Assembly (NCBI GenBank): GCA_018806915.1
Contig: JAGKQI010000040.1
Location: forward strand, 682,001-746,000
Source: Phytophthora colocasiae
Taxonomy: Eukaryota; Oomycota; Peronosporomycetes; Peronosporales; Peronosporaceae
DNA length: 64,000 nucleotides
Reading direction: 5' to 3'
Shown here piece by piece: positions 19,740-32,249 of the stretch. How positions within the stretch are numbered: position 1 is the first letter of the stretch; each line of letters begins with the position of its first letter. Position numbers and translations under genes: made by a program. The notes under the pieces are model-generated. The model ran no database searches. It was not told where the DNA came from and worked only from the letters and a program-made list of their open reading frames with translations.

Positions 19740-20710
19740 ATGGAGCCAGAAGCATACGCTCACTTGACTCGAGTCAGCGGGACACGCTTAACAAGCTTAC
19801 GTCCTTGCTGGGCCCTGAAGGTATGGCGCACCTTGCGTCTCAAGGGCCGGAGGCCGTCAACGCGCGCCTGGAGGCATTTGCCTCGTACGAGAACGCTCTC
19901 GTTGAGCACATTCAGCGGAATGTAAAAGGAGTTAATCCCGCTCCGAGAGCTAAGCCCGTCACGCTCAGCGTGAAGACCTTTCACGGGCACGAAGGAGAGA
20001 ACCTCCTATTGTGGACCCGAGAGGTCGAGATGGCCATGGGGGCCGCTATGCTCCAGTTGGAAGGCCAACGCGTGGCGTTCGCCATCTCTAAGTTCGAAGG
20101 TCGAGCACGAGAATGGGCCTTGACGTCTGGGACGTCGGTAGAAATGGCCTTCCCCACTTGGGGTGAGCTTAAGGCCAAACTTACGCAAGTATTTGCTCCA
20201 CCTAACCAGGCGTATCGCGTGCGGTCACGCTTCCTCGCTTGCCGACAGGGCAAGAAGGACCTGGTGGACTATGTCCAAGAGCTGCGCACGCTCATTGCCG
20301 GCATGGCTGCCGATCCTCTACCTGAGGTGGTCACTGTGACTATCTTCATGGAAGGTCTGGAGAGCTGGCGTGGCCAGGACGGAGGCATTCCGTCAGAATC
20401 CTCACACCTTCGAGGACGCTGTTAGCGTGGCATTGAATGCTGAACACAACTTTAAGTTGTCGAGGGTCGGTGCTAATAGCACAGGGTCCGGGGACCCGAA
20501 CCCATGGACCTCAGCTATGCTGAAGATGAAGTAGCCGAGCTACGAGCTGCGGTGCAGCGTATGAGCACTCGTCGGTGCTACACGTGTGGTAGTCCCACAC
20601 ACCTGAGGCCCAACTGCCCTCTGCGCAAAGAGCCCGCCGGCCAGAATGGCCGCAACCCTGTCGCGGGTCCCGCTTTGGGCTCTGCCCAGGGAAACGACGG
20701 CTCCCAGTAG
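19740..20710 (+). pseudogene. gag: gag of the nested element, frameshifted
   Basis: ATG 19740 starts [14 protein letters not shown], but the frame shifts near 19790 into the main capsid-like segment (19805-20425, with [19 protein letters not shown]...[10 protein letters not shown], a retrotransposon gag pattern). A second shift lies near 20370 and a third before 20504, after which MDLSYAEDEVAEL and a CCHC knuckle (CYTCGSPTHLRPNC) end at TAG 20708. At least three breaks prevent a functional Gag. Confidence 0.8.
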
Positions 20711-20787
20711 ACGCGGGGCGGTCTACTGGGGAAGAACTGAGTTCTGCAGTGCGTGAGAGGCACTAGGGCTCAGCCCCGAAGAGCTCC

Positions 20788-23700
20788 GTGCTCTTGAACA
20801 CGGAACGTGTGAGCAAGCAGGGCTTGCTGGTCGTCCATGTGGACGTGAAGGGCTTCGAGAAGCCGTGGATCGTGTTGATCGATTCAGGAGCGTCTGGCAA
20901 CTACGTCAGACGCTCCACCGTTGAGGGTAGTCAGCAATATGCTGAGGCGCTTCGAGCGCGAAGAGGTGACACCGTCACTGTCCGTCTAGCGACGGGCGTC
21001 CGTGTCACGGCAGCCAAGGTCCCGATGGACCTACGGCTGAAGTTCCTGGACTTCGACAGCGTGGAACGCTGCTTGGTCTTGGACCTGGATTCGAGGTACG
21101 ACCTCATCCTTGGTATGGCGTGGCTGGAGCGCCACGAGCCATGGATCGACTGGAGGTCGAAGACCTTAGGTGCTACGCACTTCTCCTAGTGGAGCTTTGG
21201 CGAGTCATGAACCCACCTCTGCTAGGAAGCAGAAGCGCTATTGGCGCGAGCATCGAGCCGAGTCGGCAATGATGCTGGAAGTCGGTGTGTCCGAGTTAGT
21301 GGACAGCACCGAGTGCGAGGATCGCAGCCCTGTTGAGCGCATAGCGCTGGTTGGCAGTGAGTCAACGTGGGGCAAAGTTCACGTAACCCGAGTGACGCCG
21401 GTCATGGACCGTCACTGGATGCCGATGGCATCGGGCCTTACCAGGCCGTGAACTGTGGGGCGGCACGTACTCCGTCGAGTGATACTGGTCGTGGACCAAG
21501 TCGATCGCTGAGTGTCTCTGACACTGGACCTGTTACGGTCATTGATTGTGCAGCGGCACGTACTCCGCTGAGCGGCATCGGTCGTCGACCGAGTGGATCG
21601 CTGAGTGTCCTGACACTGGGCCGAGAGAGGCCGAAACTTGTGCGACGGCACGTACTCCGTCGAGTAGACGATCTTCGGCTAGGCGAAGACGTCGTAAGGC
21701 CCTTCGGGCGAGACGCTCTGCGTCTGAGTCATCCGTGACGTCAAGTGCCGACGCACCGGAGGGCTGTGGGCAGCTATACACTCTGGTTGATGGAGTGGGC
21801 GGTAGTGCCGAAGGCAGTGTCCTGCTGGACGACTTGCCAGAAGCGTTGACAAGCTCCTTGAGCTAGAAGAGATGTCCTTCGCCGACTTTGGCGATGCCTT
21901 GAAGGCTGGCGAATTCGCCGAGGTGGTCATCGTTCGACCTGAGGAGGAGTTAAACTCGTCGTCCCTCGTTGACGAGTCCGTCTTGGCCGAAGTCAAGAAG
22001 GCGTTGAACGCCAGGAGTGGATCGGAGATCCTCAAGAATCCCTCGGATCCCTTCCACTCCTTGCTGAAGGAATATGGAGACGTTGTCTCGAAGGAACCAC
22101 CGAGTGGCCTGCCTCCCGACCGAGGCGTTCGTCATGAGATCGACTTAGTTCCCGGAACTAAGTACTGCGTGACCCGACAGTGGCCTCTTCCTAAAGAGCA
22201 ATGCGACGTCATTGACGCCTTCTTCCGTGCGAAACACGCGGCGGGTCTCGTGCGCGAGAGCAAGTCTCCGCATTCCGCGCCAACGTTCTGTGTCAGAAAG
22301 CCGAATGGCAAGTAAGTGGCGTATCGTTCACGCTTAACAAGCTCAACACTGCCACGATTCCGGCGCAGACGCCGATTCCTAGGAAGGATGTTCTTCAGAA
22401 CAACATGGTGGGTTGCACCATGTACAGTGCACTCGACTTAGTCGATGGGTACTATCAGCTGCTCATGCGAGCCAGTGATATTCCGCTTACAGCGGTGAGC
22501 ACCCCGAGCGGTATGCTCTGGGAGTGGCTCGTCATGCCCCAAGGGCTCTCGAACGCGCCCGCAACGTTCAATCGTCTAGTGACGCAGCTGTTCAGGCCCC
22601 TACGGGCATTCGCACAAACGTACTTTGACGACGTGTTCGTCCACAGTCAGGCCGAACACGGCAAGACTGACGTTGAGGTGCACGTGGAACACGTGAGAGC
22701 TGTGCTCGAGTGCATGCGCACGAACAAGCTGTACGCCAACGCAGACAAGTGCGTCTTTGGCGCGGAAGAAATCCTTCCTAGGGTGCTTCATTGGGAAGCA
22801 TGGCCTTCGTGCTGATCCAGCAAAGGTCAAGGCCATTGTGGATTGGCCGGTTCCCTTGCGTAAGTGGCTGGGTTTGGCCAACTACTTGCACAAGTACAGC
22901 GAGAACTACGCTGAGTTGGCTCGGCCACTGACGGATCTCCTTAAGAAGGATGCCGAGTGGGTATGGCGTGCCGAGCACGAGAATGCGTTCACTTGTATCA
23001 AGGATAGCCTGCTTCAGGCACCGATACTGGCGCTGCCAGACCCCGCTCGTCCGTTTATTGTCGTCTGTGACGCCTCTGACTTTGCCATCGGCAGTGCTTT
23101 GCTACAAGCGGACGCCGAAGGGCGCGAACGCGTCATTGCGTTTGAGTCGCGACAGCTCAAGGCTGCTGAGAAGAACTATCCAGTTCATGACAAGGAGCTA
23201 CTTGCGATGAAGTACGCTCTCGTCAAATTCAGGGTTCACCTGCTCGGCTCCAAGCCGTTTGTGATCTACACGGATCATGCGTCACTACGCACAGCGACGC
23301 AGTCGCCTCACCTCTCGCAGAGGATGGCCCGATGGCTCTCCTTCTTTGCGGAGTATAACTTCGAGGTGAAGTACAAGCCTGGCAGGCAGAACGTCCTCGC
23401 TGACGCGTTATCACGTCGCCCGGACTATGAGTTATCTCATGTCACCTCGGTGACGTCGTCCGTGACGGACATGGTTCGAGCAGCGTACGCTCAGGACGAC
23501 TCTTGTGTCGCGTTGCTCCAAGCTCTGGGGAGCGATGAGTTTAAAGACTCAAAGGTGACTCTGTCACGACGCCTAAAGGCGAGACTCCAACGCTACAGCC
23601 TGGAAGGCGGTCTGCTGTACTACAGCACGGGTCAGGATGACCCACCACGAGTGGTAGTTCCTCACGATGAGGATCTGAAGTACCGTATCCTCTATGAGGC

Positions 23701-25401
23701 TCACGACACACCCACAGGCGGCCACCTCGGTCGCGAGAAGACGTACGGCTCGGTGAGCTCCATGTACTGGTGGCCGAAGATGTACAAGTGGGTCAGCACA
23801 TATGTGCGCACGTGCGAGACGTGTCAGCGGGTTAAACCCTCGCCGCATGCGGCTGCGCCTTTGGCGAGCTTACCTGTACCCTCTGGGTGTTGGCAGTCCA
23901 TAAGTATGGACTTTGTGTTTGGCCTGCCGAAGGACTCGGCAGGCAACACGGGCGTGGTGGTCTTTGTTGACCGTCTGAGCAAGATGGCTCATCTAGCGGC
24001 TGTGCCGGACACCGTCGATGGTGCTGGTACAGCGACGATCTTCATCGATCGGGTCTTCCGCCAGCATGGGCTGCCTGAGACCATTGTCTCGGATCGAGAT
24101 CCCCGTTTCACGGGTCACTTCTGGACGTCCGTCTTCAAGGTGCTGGGCACTCGACTGGACATGTCCACGGCGGACCATCCGCAGACCGACGGTCAGACCG
24201 AACGCGTGAACCGCGTTCTGGAGGACATCCTCCGCAGCGTATGCGCTGAAACGCCGAAGCGTTGGAGCGCTATGCTCCCTCTCGTTGAGTTCTCCATGAA
24301 CAATGCGGTGCATGCCTCGACAGGCTTCACCCCGTTCTACGTGAACGGCCTTGCGCACCCGCGCGTTCCGCTCACTCCGCCACGCGGTAGCCTTGGGCTT
24401 GGTGGGGGGGAGGCTGTGCCGTCGCTCGACTCCGAGCTTGCTGATATCAGCCCTTCTGCTGTGCGTAAACAAGTCGATGACTTCCTCTCGGTGAGATTGA
24501 GCGTATTACGCCGTGTACGTGACGCGATGGCTGAAAGCCAAGACGTTCAGAAGGAACAAGCGGATACAAAAGGTAGAAGCAATGTATGGGAATTTAAGGT
24601 CGGTGACCAGGTTTTATTAAACGCTAAGAACCTACCTACACATGCAGTGTCAAATGTCTTTAAGACGAAATTGCGTCCGCGTTTCATCGGACCATTTACG
24701 GTCGTGGCCAAGAAGGGCCTGGCATACACGCTTGACTTGCCAAAGCGGATGCGAACACACCCGGTGTTCTACGTCGGCTTGCTTAAGCCATATCGGGACC
24801 CCGCGGGGGTGAGCGCGGAGGCGCTGGCACCGACGACACGTGCCCAGGCTGCGTCATCTGCAGCAGCAACGTCACCTGACCTCGCAACTCAGCGAGCTGA
24901 AGCTCCTGCTGGTGCAGGCGAGCAGTCAGGACTGAGGACCTTCGAGCCAAGCCATCCGGCTTTCAATCTCACTCCATGTCATGAGCGAGACGGGCATGCG
25001 AATGCCAAACACTCTCGACGTTCCCTTGAAGGGACTGAGTCTGACTCCGGAGAGTACCGATCGAGTGATCGAGTTGGTACCAGGCGCGATGCGACAAATA
25101 GCGCTCGTCACACTCATCGAGTACGGCGTTCCGCAGCGAATCGGCCTCCTCCGCCGTTGCTCGATGAGCAGGGGACTCCCCACTACCACGTGGAGCGCCT
25201 GATGGCGCGGCGTCGCCACCGTAGTCAAAACCAGTATCTGGTGAAGTGGCGTGGATATCCTCATTCCCAAAACTCGTGGAGTTTGAAGGGTCCCTGAGGC
25301 AGGACTGCCCTGACGTCGTGGACGCTTTTGATCGCGAAGATCGGGGGCGCCCGAAGGGCTCGAGGTCGACCACTCGGTCGACACCCGCTTCTCACCACTA
25401 G
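20788..25401 (+). pseudogene. pol: pol of the nested element: protease, RT, RNase H, integrase, chromodomain
   Basis: Domains appear in Ty3/gypsy order but in several frames. Aspartic protease at 20788-21189 (LIDSGASGNYV, DLILGMAWLERH). RT in two pieces (21872-22315, 22405-22815) with the catalytic YFDD box (TYFDDVFVHS). RNase H and integrase in the long frame 22757-25297 (VVCDASDFAIGSALLQ; HHCC finger GGHLGREKT...CETCQRV; core Asp-Asp-Glu in SISMDFV, VSDRDPRF, GQTERVNRV). A chromodomain-like tail (QYLVKWRGYPHSQNSW) shifts near 25280 and ends at TAG 25399. Breaks also lie near 22313 and 22790. Integrase itself is intact; the polyprotein is not. Confidence 0.85.
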
Positions 25402-25431
25402 TGTGAGAAGCTGACGGACTAGCAGCCGAGC

Positions 25432-26700
25432 TCAGGCTCTGGTCCGTGGCTGGCACAGCCAGCGAGTCTCCTCGGAGACTGAAGGAGCATCCTGCGAAGC
25501 AGGGATAGTGGCCTGAGAGGCGGGAGCCACTGCCGTCGTGTGACGAGGAAAGCGGCCGGGCCGCACGCGTATCTTCGCGTACTGGAAGAGTAGACCTCGG
25601 GCGAGGCGGACGTCCACCTCGGCGCAGCTCTCCATGAGCCGGTCAAACGACGCGAGCTTCCGTGAAGCCTCGGCCCAGGTGGCCACATGGACCATGTAGT
25701 CCCGGGTGGTCTCTCCGGTTTGGAGCAGGAGTGGATAAGTCCTCATCTGAGGCACAGACTCCCGTCGCCGTTGCTTATCTAAGCGTTGCCGATACTCGGC
25801 GAGTGTGCACACCTGCGGGGTCAGGAAACGCTCATGGAGCCCCTGTCGCTGCTGAGTCTCAGCCACCGTACGTGGAGGATTGCCTATGGCGTAACCATGC
25901 AGGTTTGGCTGCGCCATCAACTGCTTCACCTGCTCGGCAGGGTCGCGAGGCTCGAAGCCGTAGTCGCGCCGCGACGAAGTCCCCACGATGTCCCGTTGGA
26001 CCGGTCGACGTGACTCTGGAGCACCGCTCAGGAAGCCTCCTGTGCCTCATCCAGAGGGTTGGTGATCGCGTCTTCGACTCCCTTGAGTGACTCTGGCTCA
26101 TCGCGAGCAGGAAGCGGTGGTGCGTTGCGCAACGCGTTGAGCACGAGGCTCGAAGGTCCCTCCGGGAACGGATTGGGCTGCCGCAGCTGCCGAGGAATTG
26201 AGTACCGACGCGGATCGCGTGGAGAGCGCAGCTCAGATCGGGTCGTCCGAGGGCTCGCAGGAGCAGAGACGCATGGGCATCGCCCTGTTCGGACTCCTCG
26301 TAGTCCACTTCGACCTCGCCTTCCTCTGTAGGAGAGCGACGTGGGTCGCGCGTCGGCGACGCTGTCGTGTACTCGAAGGGTGAGCCACCGCTACCACTTG
26401 ACGTCGGGCTGGCCTTGAACATCGCTCCGTAGCGAAGGCGAAACGCCGCGAAATACTCCGAATCGGAGAGCGTGAGAGGAGCCGAGGGCTCAGACCGGAA
26501 AGCGCTGAGGCGCTGGGGCGTAGACGCCTGGTCACTGGACACCTCAGGAGCGGTTGGCTCGCTGGGGAGAATTGAAGAATGTGCTCGTTGAGCCAGCGCA
26601 CCCGCGCACTCTCGTTGAGAGATTTCTTTTATCGGAAAGTTGCCGGTGACAGGCCTTGACAAGGCAGTTATGTCTACAGTTGTAGATACTCCGTATCCAC
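25432..26700 (-). pseudogene. antisense reading frame inside the nested retrotransposon
   Basis: Between the pol stop and the 3' LTR, the reverse strand carries protein-like text for over 1.2 kb: a Ser/Pro/acidic segment (SDSEYFAAFRLRYGAMFK...EEGEVEVDYEESE) then, after frame changes near 26250 and 25970, a charged helical region (VAETQQRQGLHERF, YRQRLDKQRRRES, YMVHVATWAEASRKL) ending at the stop at 25432. It meets pol tail-to-tail with only about 30 bases between. No domain is recognised and no clean ATG is assigned. Antisense ORFs in this position are known from some plant gypsy families such as Grande. Frameshifts suggest this copy is inactive. Confidence 0.55.
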
Positions 26701-26705
26701 GGTTT

Positions 26706-26717
26706 GGTGGGGGAGGG
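26706..26717 (+). other. polypurine tract of the nested element
   Basis: GGTGGGGGAGGG directly precedes the 3' LTR, the expected plus-strand priming site; its single T interrupts an otherwise pure purine run. Confidence 0.7.
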
Positions 26718-27129
26718 TGTAACGGGGTTACACGGCGCTGCGCGCCTTGGCTACAATAGGTGTGGTATACACCATCCAGGTCACAAGTCACAGATCCGTG
26801 TACAACACATAGTGTTTCTCACACGTCACACATGTAGCCAGTTGCTGGCTGTTAGCTCAGAGCCACACATTACATTTGATTAGGATTTAGTATGTTAGAT
26901 ACTAAATCCGTTACATTCAGGATTAGGGCAATAAAATAAATAAAAATCAGTTTGCATTTTACATAATTAGTGTTAGTTCCTTTATTATAGGGACACTGAT
27001 TGTGAGAGTCCCGTATTTAGTGGACTACTTGGTTCTTGTATAGAACCGAAGGCTAGTGCCTTGCAAGCAGGACTCTACGAGTCAACCCAACTTCCTCTGT
27101 GCCGTGCACACCTACGCAGCCCCGCTGCA
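26718..27129 (+). repeat. 3' LTR of the nested element
   Basis: Second 412-base copy, followed by the TCACG target duplication. The outer gag reading frame resumes at 27135. Confidence 0.92.
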
Positions 27130-27134
27130 TCACG

Positions 27135-28549
27135 AGCAACGAGAACCGCGAAGAGGAAGACGACGAGACCAACGCAGATCACCACGACGCGAACGACGCC
27201 GAGAGCGTCATGAAGCACGTGGGCGACGAAGAGGTAATGTCAAGGATTTAGAACTGCCAACGTTCACCCCTACGACTGGAGCGACGGTATCCACCTGGAC
27301 AGACCGCATCGATTTAGCGTTGCAAGGAGCTAAGGAGTCAGGACGTGGAGAGTGGAGTGATCACGCGCTTTACTTTATCCTGGGAAACAAGCTTATGGGC
27401 GAAGCCGCAAGTTGGTGGGTAGACTTCAATCGCAGACTGACGGACAATCAACGTACGTGGACACATCTGAAGCAAGCTCTGTTACGGCGGTATGGGCCGA
27501 AGGAAGACATCTCACTAGCAGAATATCGGGTGAACACCAGGTCACGAGGAACGAAGGAGTCACATGCTGATTACGCAGCCGCTTTGCGGAAGGCAGCAGG
27601 ACGAAGCCGTGTAAGTGAACGCGTATTGATGGCACAATTCTACCGCGGCATGGATAAGACTACGCGTCAGTTGGTAAAGCAGCAGGAACCAGAAAATTTG
27701 GAGGAAGCAGTGATCAAGGCCACAGAGATCGATGACCCGATGGAAAACCTCTCGCAACTGGCACCAACTGGACAAACGACGACGACTGCGACGACCGAAA
27801 CAGCAGCCACGGACGGTATCACGGCGAGGACGGTGACTTTGCCAGGCGTGGGTAGTGTGTATGTCCCAGTATCTGGTACGGTAGAAGGAATCAAGAATTA
27901 CGCAGCTGTGGATCCAGATGGACTCGTCCTCTATACGAACCCAAAGGGGGCGTGAAACATCATAACCGGGAAGTACGAGTTGCCGGCAGGCCGGAAGTGG
28001 AATTCGCGATACTGGGCAGAGCCCACGGCTCAAAAACGTACGAAGTCGAGGAAGACGGACCACAGGCGTAGTGAACGAAGGCAGCGGGCTCGACGAGATG
28101 TGGACTCTTCGGATGATGATGAACAGGACACGCTGTCTCGCAAGGTGACTAAGCCACGGCGTACGACGGACACCAGCGATGAGGAGTACGAGCCGAAGTC
28201 CCGGAAGAAAGCCAAACCCAAACGTGCGGTGAACTCTAGTGACGACGAAGGAGATGTGAAGCCTCAGAAGAAGTTGAAGGCAGCGGTACGGCAAGTACTT
28301 GCTGAAGAAAGCGAGAAGCATCAAACGTCGAGGAAGTCATCACCAAGAGGAACCAGTTGCCGAATCTGCGGGCAGAATGGCCATTGGGCGGCATACTGTA
28401 CCGTCGGACCAAAGTGTTATGCGTGCAACCAGCATGGTCACATGGCGCGAGACTGCCCAGATCCCAAAGCCAAGGCCAGGAATGACGAGTACATGGCGAA
28501 ACGGAAGGCGGAACCGAAGTCGGCGGAAAACGGGAGTGGGACATTGTAA
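27135..28549 (+). pseudogene. gag: gag of the outer element, 3' part with zinc knuckles
   Basis: Continues the frame cut at 19270. Arg-rich start, then a capsid-like gag domain (ATVSTWTDRIDLALQGAKE...ASWWVDFNRRL...DISLAEYRV) to an in-frame TGA at 27953-27955. The same frame stays open beyond it through a basic, Ser/Asp-rich region and two CCHC knuckles (CRICGQNGHWAAYC, CYACNQHGHMARDC), ending at TAA 28547. The TGA is therefore most simply a nonsense mutation (or a readthrough site) rather than the natural end. Confidence 0.8.
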
Positions 28550-28559
28550 GGGGAGTACG

Positions 28560-31500
28560 ATGTCCAGGAAATGCCCGGGATCCCCAGCAATTGGCGGACG
28601 TGGACTGGAAAGTGACAATGACAGTCACCGCGGACACCATGCGCACACCGAGCACCAAGTCGTGTGTGGACGAGCAAACAACGAATGGCGAGGAATACAA
28701 GCAGGAGACGAGTAAGATGAATGAGGGAACGATGACGAACGGGGAATTGCCGAGTAATCGGACAAGACAGAGACGGCCAACACTGAACGAGAATGACCAG
28801 ACGCCTGTCAAGACGATGACGGACGAACTGCTGAAGGACGCGGCCGATGAGGATGTCGAGCGATCCGCTCGATACGTGTTGACGACGCGCCCGACGATGA
28901 TGGCGATACGGTATCTGCGTGCCAACCGTGAAGATGAAGAGCGTGAGTGGTGTGTTAACGTGGCCGACAGTAACGGTCGTGAAGACGTAACTGGAGGGGG
29001 CGAGCACCAAGTGAGAACTGGAGGGGGCGCGAACGGGCGCTTCGACGTCGATGGAACTACGTGTGGCCCGAATCACCTGAGGACTAGTGCGGATGTGGTG
29101 GCAGTGCCAGATACGCTTTTGGCGACAACGGTGGAGGAACAGCAAGTGAGCAACCGTCCTGGCGAGCAAAATGAAAACACCGAGAGTGGCCAGTTGGCGA
29201 CGAGCAGGAGCACGGAAGCCAGCAGCACGGTGACGAGTGATTCCGCGTCGGGTCTGTATGTTGCGAGTCTTCGGAAGACGCGGAGGAGTGCCCGGAAGAT
29301 CGCCAAACGACTGAAAGCGAAAGCACGATTGACTCGGCGACGACGCAATGAACAAGACGCTGAAGCCGAACGAGCAGTTGCAGCCGCAACACTGAGCAGT
29401 AAGAGGAGTGAAGAGGCGAAGGCAGCGTGGGAAGCGTTCCAATCACGCAGACAACGACGACAACTGGACGGAGAAGACCTCACAGTGAGAACTTTACGAA
29501 CTGAAGATACCGCACGAGTTAGCCTGGTGAAGCAACGGCAGGCAACCCAATCACCTACCAGTGAGCATCAAGAAGATCTGGTGGAATACGTGGGAGCGGA
29601 TGATGGGCTGCCGACGGCTGTAATGAGCGTGAATGGTGAAGTACGGCAAGTTAAGCTTGATAGTGGTGCGCGATACACCGTAGCGGGTACAGATTGGATG
29701 AAGTACGGCGATCGAGTCTCCAACGAAGCTCCAGTGGATTACGTAGAAGGCATCGGCGGATTTCTGCTGGATGTTGTTGGTGTGTGGCGGTTTGCCTTCG
29801 AAACGGTATTCGGTGAAAAGTTAACGATCGATGCGTGCATTATCGCTGGCTGTGGAGAAGAGTTTCTATTGGGAGTGGATTTCATGCAAGCACGAGGAGC
29901 AACCATGGACTTCCGGCAACAAGAAGTACGGTATCCTGATAAGGGACGAACCATAGTGATTCCGTTCAAGACTCACGATAGTGACGGAGCAGTTAAGATC
30001 GCAACTGTGCGAATGATCAGCAGGACGGAGATCGCTGGAAATACGGCGACACCAGTGGAAGTAGCAGTTCCCGCAGAGAATGGCGAACGGGGTGTGTTTC
30101 TACCGACGAGGCACATTGGATCGGTGCTTCTGGCAGCAACAGTGACAACCGCGAAGAACGGAAGAGCGTGGGTACCAGCTATCAATACGAACGCAAAGTC
30201 AGCAAAGATCCCCAACAAGAAGCAGCTCGGAACGTGGATACCTGTTGACGAAGATGTGGAGATCCTTACGATGAATGGGCAATTAAATACGGCACGAGTG
30301 GAGAACTGGTTGTGCGAACTGGGCGATTGCGAGACGCCACTACTGAACGAGAACGAAGTGGACATTGGTAGCGATGACCCGAAGTCAAGAGAGTTGGTGT
30401 TGAAATTGCTAAGGGCTTACCGATCATTAACGACGAACACTAGTGAGTGCCCACCTGCAACCACGTTAGACGTCCAACATCACATCGATACTGGATCAGC
30501 TTCACCGATCATGCTCAAACGAAGACGCCAAGCACAAACTGATGACGGCATTATTGACGAAAACGTGGAAAAGATGCTGAAGGCCGGGGTAATTGAAGAA
30601 GGTAACGGCGGATGGGGATTTCCAGTGGTTCTCGTACGAAAGAAGGACGGAGAAGTGCGCTTTTGTGTAGACTACAGGGCTCTCAATAAGATCACTAAGA
30701 AGGATGTTTACCCTCTTCCACGAATTGATGAAACTCTAGAGGCATTGGGCGGAGCATTATTGTTCACGACGTTGGATCTTAAAGCAGGTTACTGGCAAAT
30801 CTTGGTAGCACCTGAGGATCGAGACAAGACGGCTTTCACCACCAAAAGAGGACTGTATCGGTTTGTACGTATGCCCTTTGGATTAACGAATGCACCATCA
30901 ACGTTTCAGCGACTAATGAATGGAGTGTTACGGGGACTTACTTGGTCTACTTGTTTGGTATACCTGGACGACATCGTCGTTTTTACGAGAGGGGGCATCG
31001 AGCGACACATTGTGGAGTTAGCTGCGGTGTTAGAACGATTGGAGAGGGCTGGACTTACACTTAAACTGAAGAAGTGCAAGTTCGCGACCCAGACAATGGA
31101 GTACTTGGGCCACGAACTCAGTAGCGACGGAGTGAGACCATTGGACCGGTTAGTTTCTGCGGTGCGAGACTTTCCGACACCTAGTGATGCTGTTGAAGCA
31201 AAGAGGTTTGCCCACTTGGCAGGTTACTATCGACGATTTGTTAGTGGCTTTGGGACGATCATGGCACCTATCACGAAGTTGTTACGGAAGAGCGTTGCTT
31301 GGGAATGGGGAGATGCTCAGAAGGCAGATTTTGAACGTGTGAAGGATATCCTAACTGCGAAACCCCTACTAATTTATCCAGACTTCAGGCTACCATTTCG
31401 TGTCGTGACGGATGCGAGTAAAATTGGATTGGGCGCATGCTTGATGCAAGACCGAGGCGAAGGTTGGCAACCAGTGGCGTTTGCGAGCAAAGTGAATAGC

Positions 31501-32249
31501 GAAACGGAAAGAAAGTATGGAATCACGGAGTTGGAATGCTTTGCTGTGGTGTGGGCCATTAAACTATTTCGACCCTAGATCATGCTGCATTAAAATGGCT
31601 AATGACGAGTCCAAATTTGACTGGAAAACTGCATCGATGGGCACTTACCTTGCAGGAATTCGATTTTGAAGTGCACTACCGACCAGGCGCTACGAATGTG
31701 GTCGCCGACGCATTATCGAGAGCACCGGTAGCAGCTACAGTGCGAGCCGCAAAAGGAAGAAGACGACGAGCACGACGAGAGAGACTACCTCGGGCGACTC
31801 AAGAGGCCACCATGGATGTGGACGAGACTGTACGGGCAGCGGCCGCAAAACACGATAAAAGGACGACGGGTACTCCTGAACTGGTGACAGACGACCAAGA
31901 CGCGGGAACGAGTGAGCCTGACAGAGAGGTATGCGCTGTAATGGACGATTTGGTCAACACGATAGTGGACGAGGTAGCTACGCCGTCGACGTTACCAGAA
32001 CCGCTGCGTAAGGAAGAGGTGAAACGTCGAGCGGGACGCCCAAAGGGAAAAACGAACCGCGAAACCTGTGATGGAAGATGTCGAGCGTCCCATGACGAGA
32101 GCTGAAAAACGCAGGAGGGAACAGTTGACGACCCAGGAGTCATCGGTGGCAGACGAAGGAACACGCCAACGAACAAAGCAACCAGACGATGACGATGGCA
32201 CCATCACAACGACAGTAGACGAAGTTGCGGTAACGACGGTGACACCGAC
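28560..32249 (+). pseudogene. pol: pol of the outer element: protease, RT, RNase H and linker
   Basis: Main frame to 31578, without a clear ATG before the first TTG at 28591. After a long charged linker comes an aspartic protease (VKLDSGARYTVAG, EEFLLGVDFM), then RT (VRFCVDYRALNKITKKDVYP; catalytic CLVYLDDIVVFTR) and RNase H (VVTDASKIGLGACLM). A TAG at 31576 sits where about 30 bases of RNase H appear deleted; coding resumes with DHAALKW and continues from 31602. Another shift near 32065 leads into a Thr-rich linker that stops abruptly at the inversion junction at 32249/32250. Confidence 0.82.

Larger units (their letters stand above)
19271..27129 (+). mobile_element. nested Ty3/gypsy LTR retrotransposon (chromovirus-like)
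   Basis: A 7859-base element inserted in the outer gag. LTRs of 412 bases (19271-19682 and 26718-27129) begin TGTAACGGGG and end GCTGCA, and read identical by eye. The 5-base target duplication TCACG is at 19266-19270 and 27130-27134. It carries gag, zinc knuckle, protease, RT, RNase H, integrase and a C-terminal chromodomain-like segment in pol order typical of Ty3/gypsy, plus an antisense frame before the 3' LTR. Multiple frameshifts make it non-autonomous despite identical LTRs. Confidence 0.93.
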
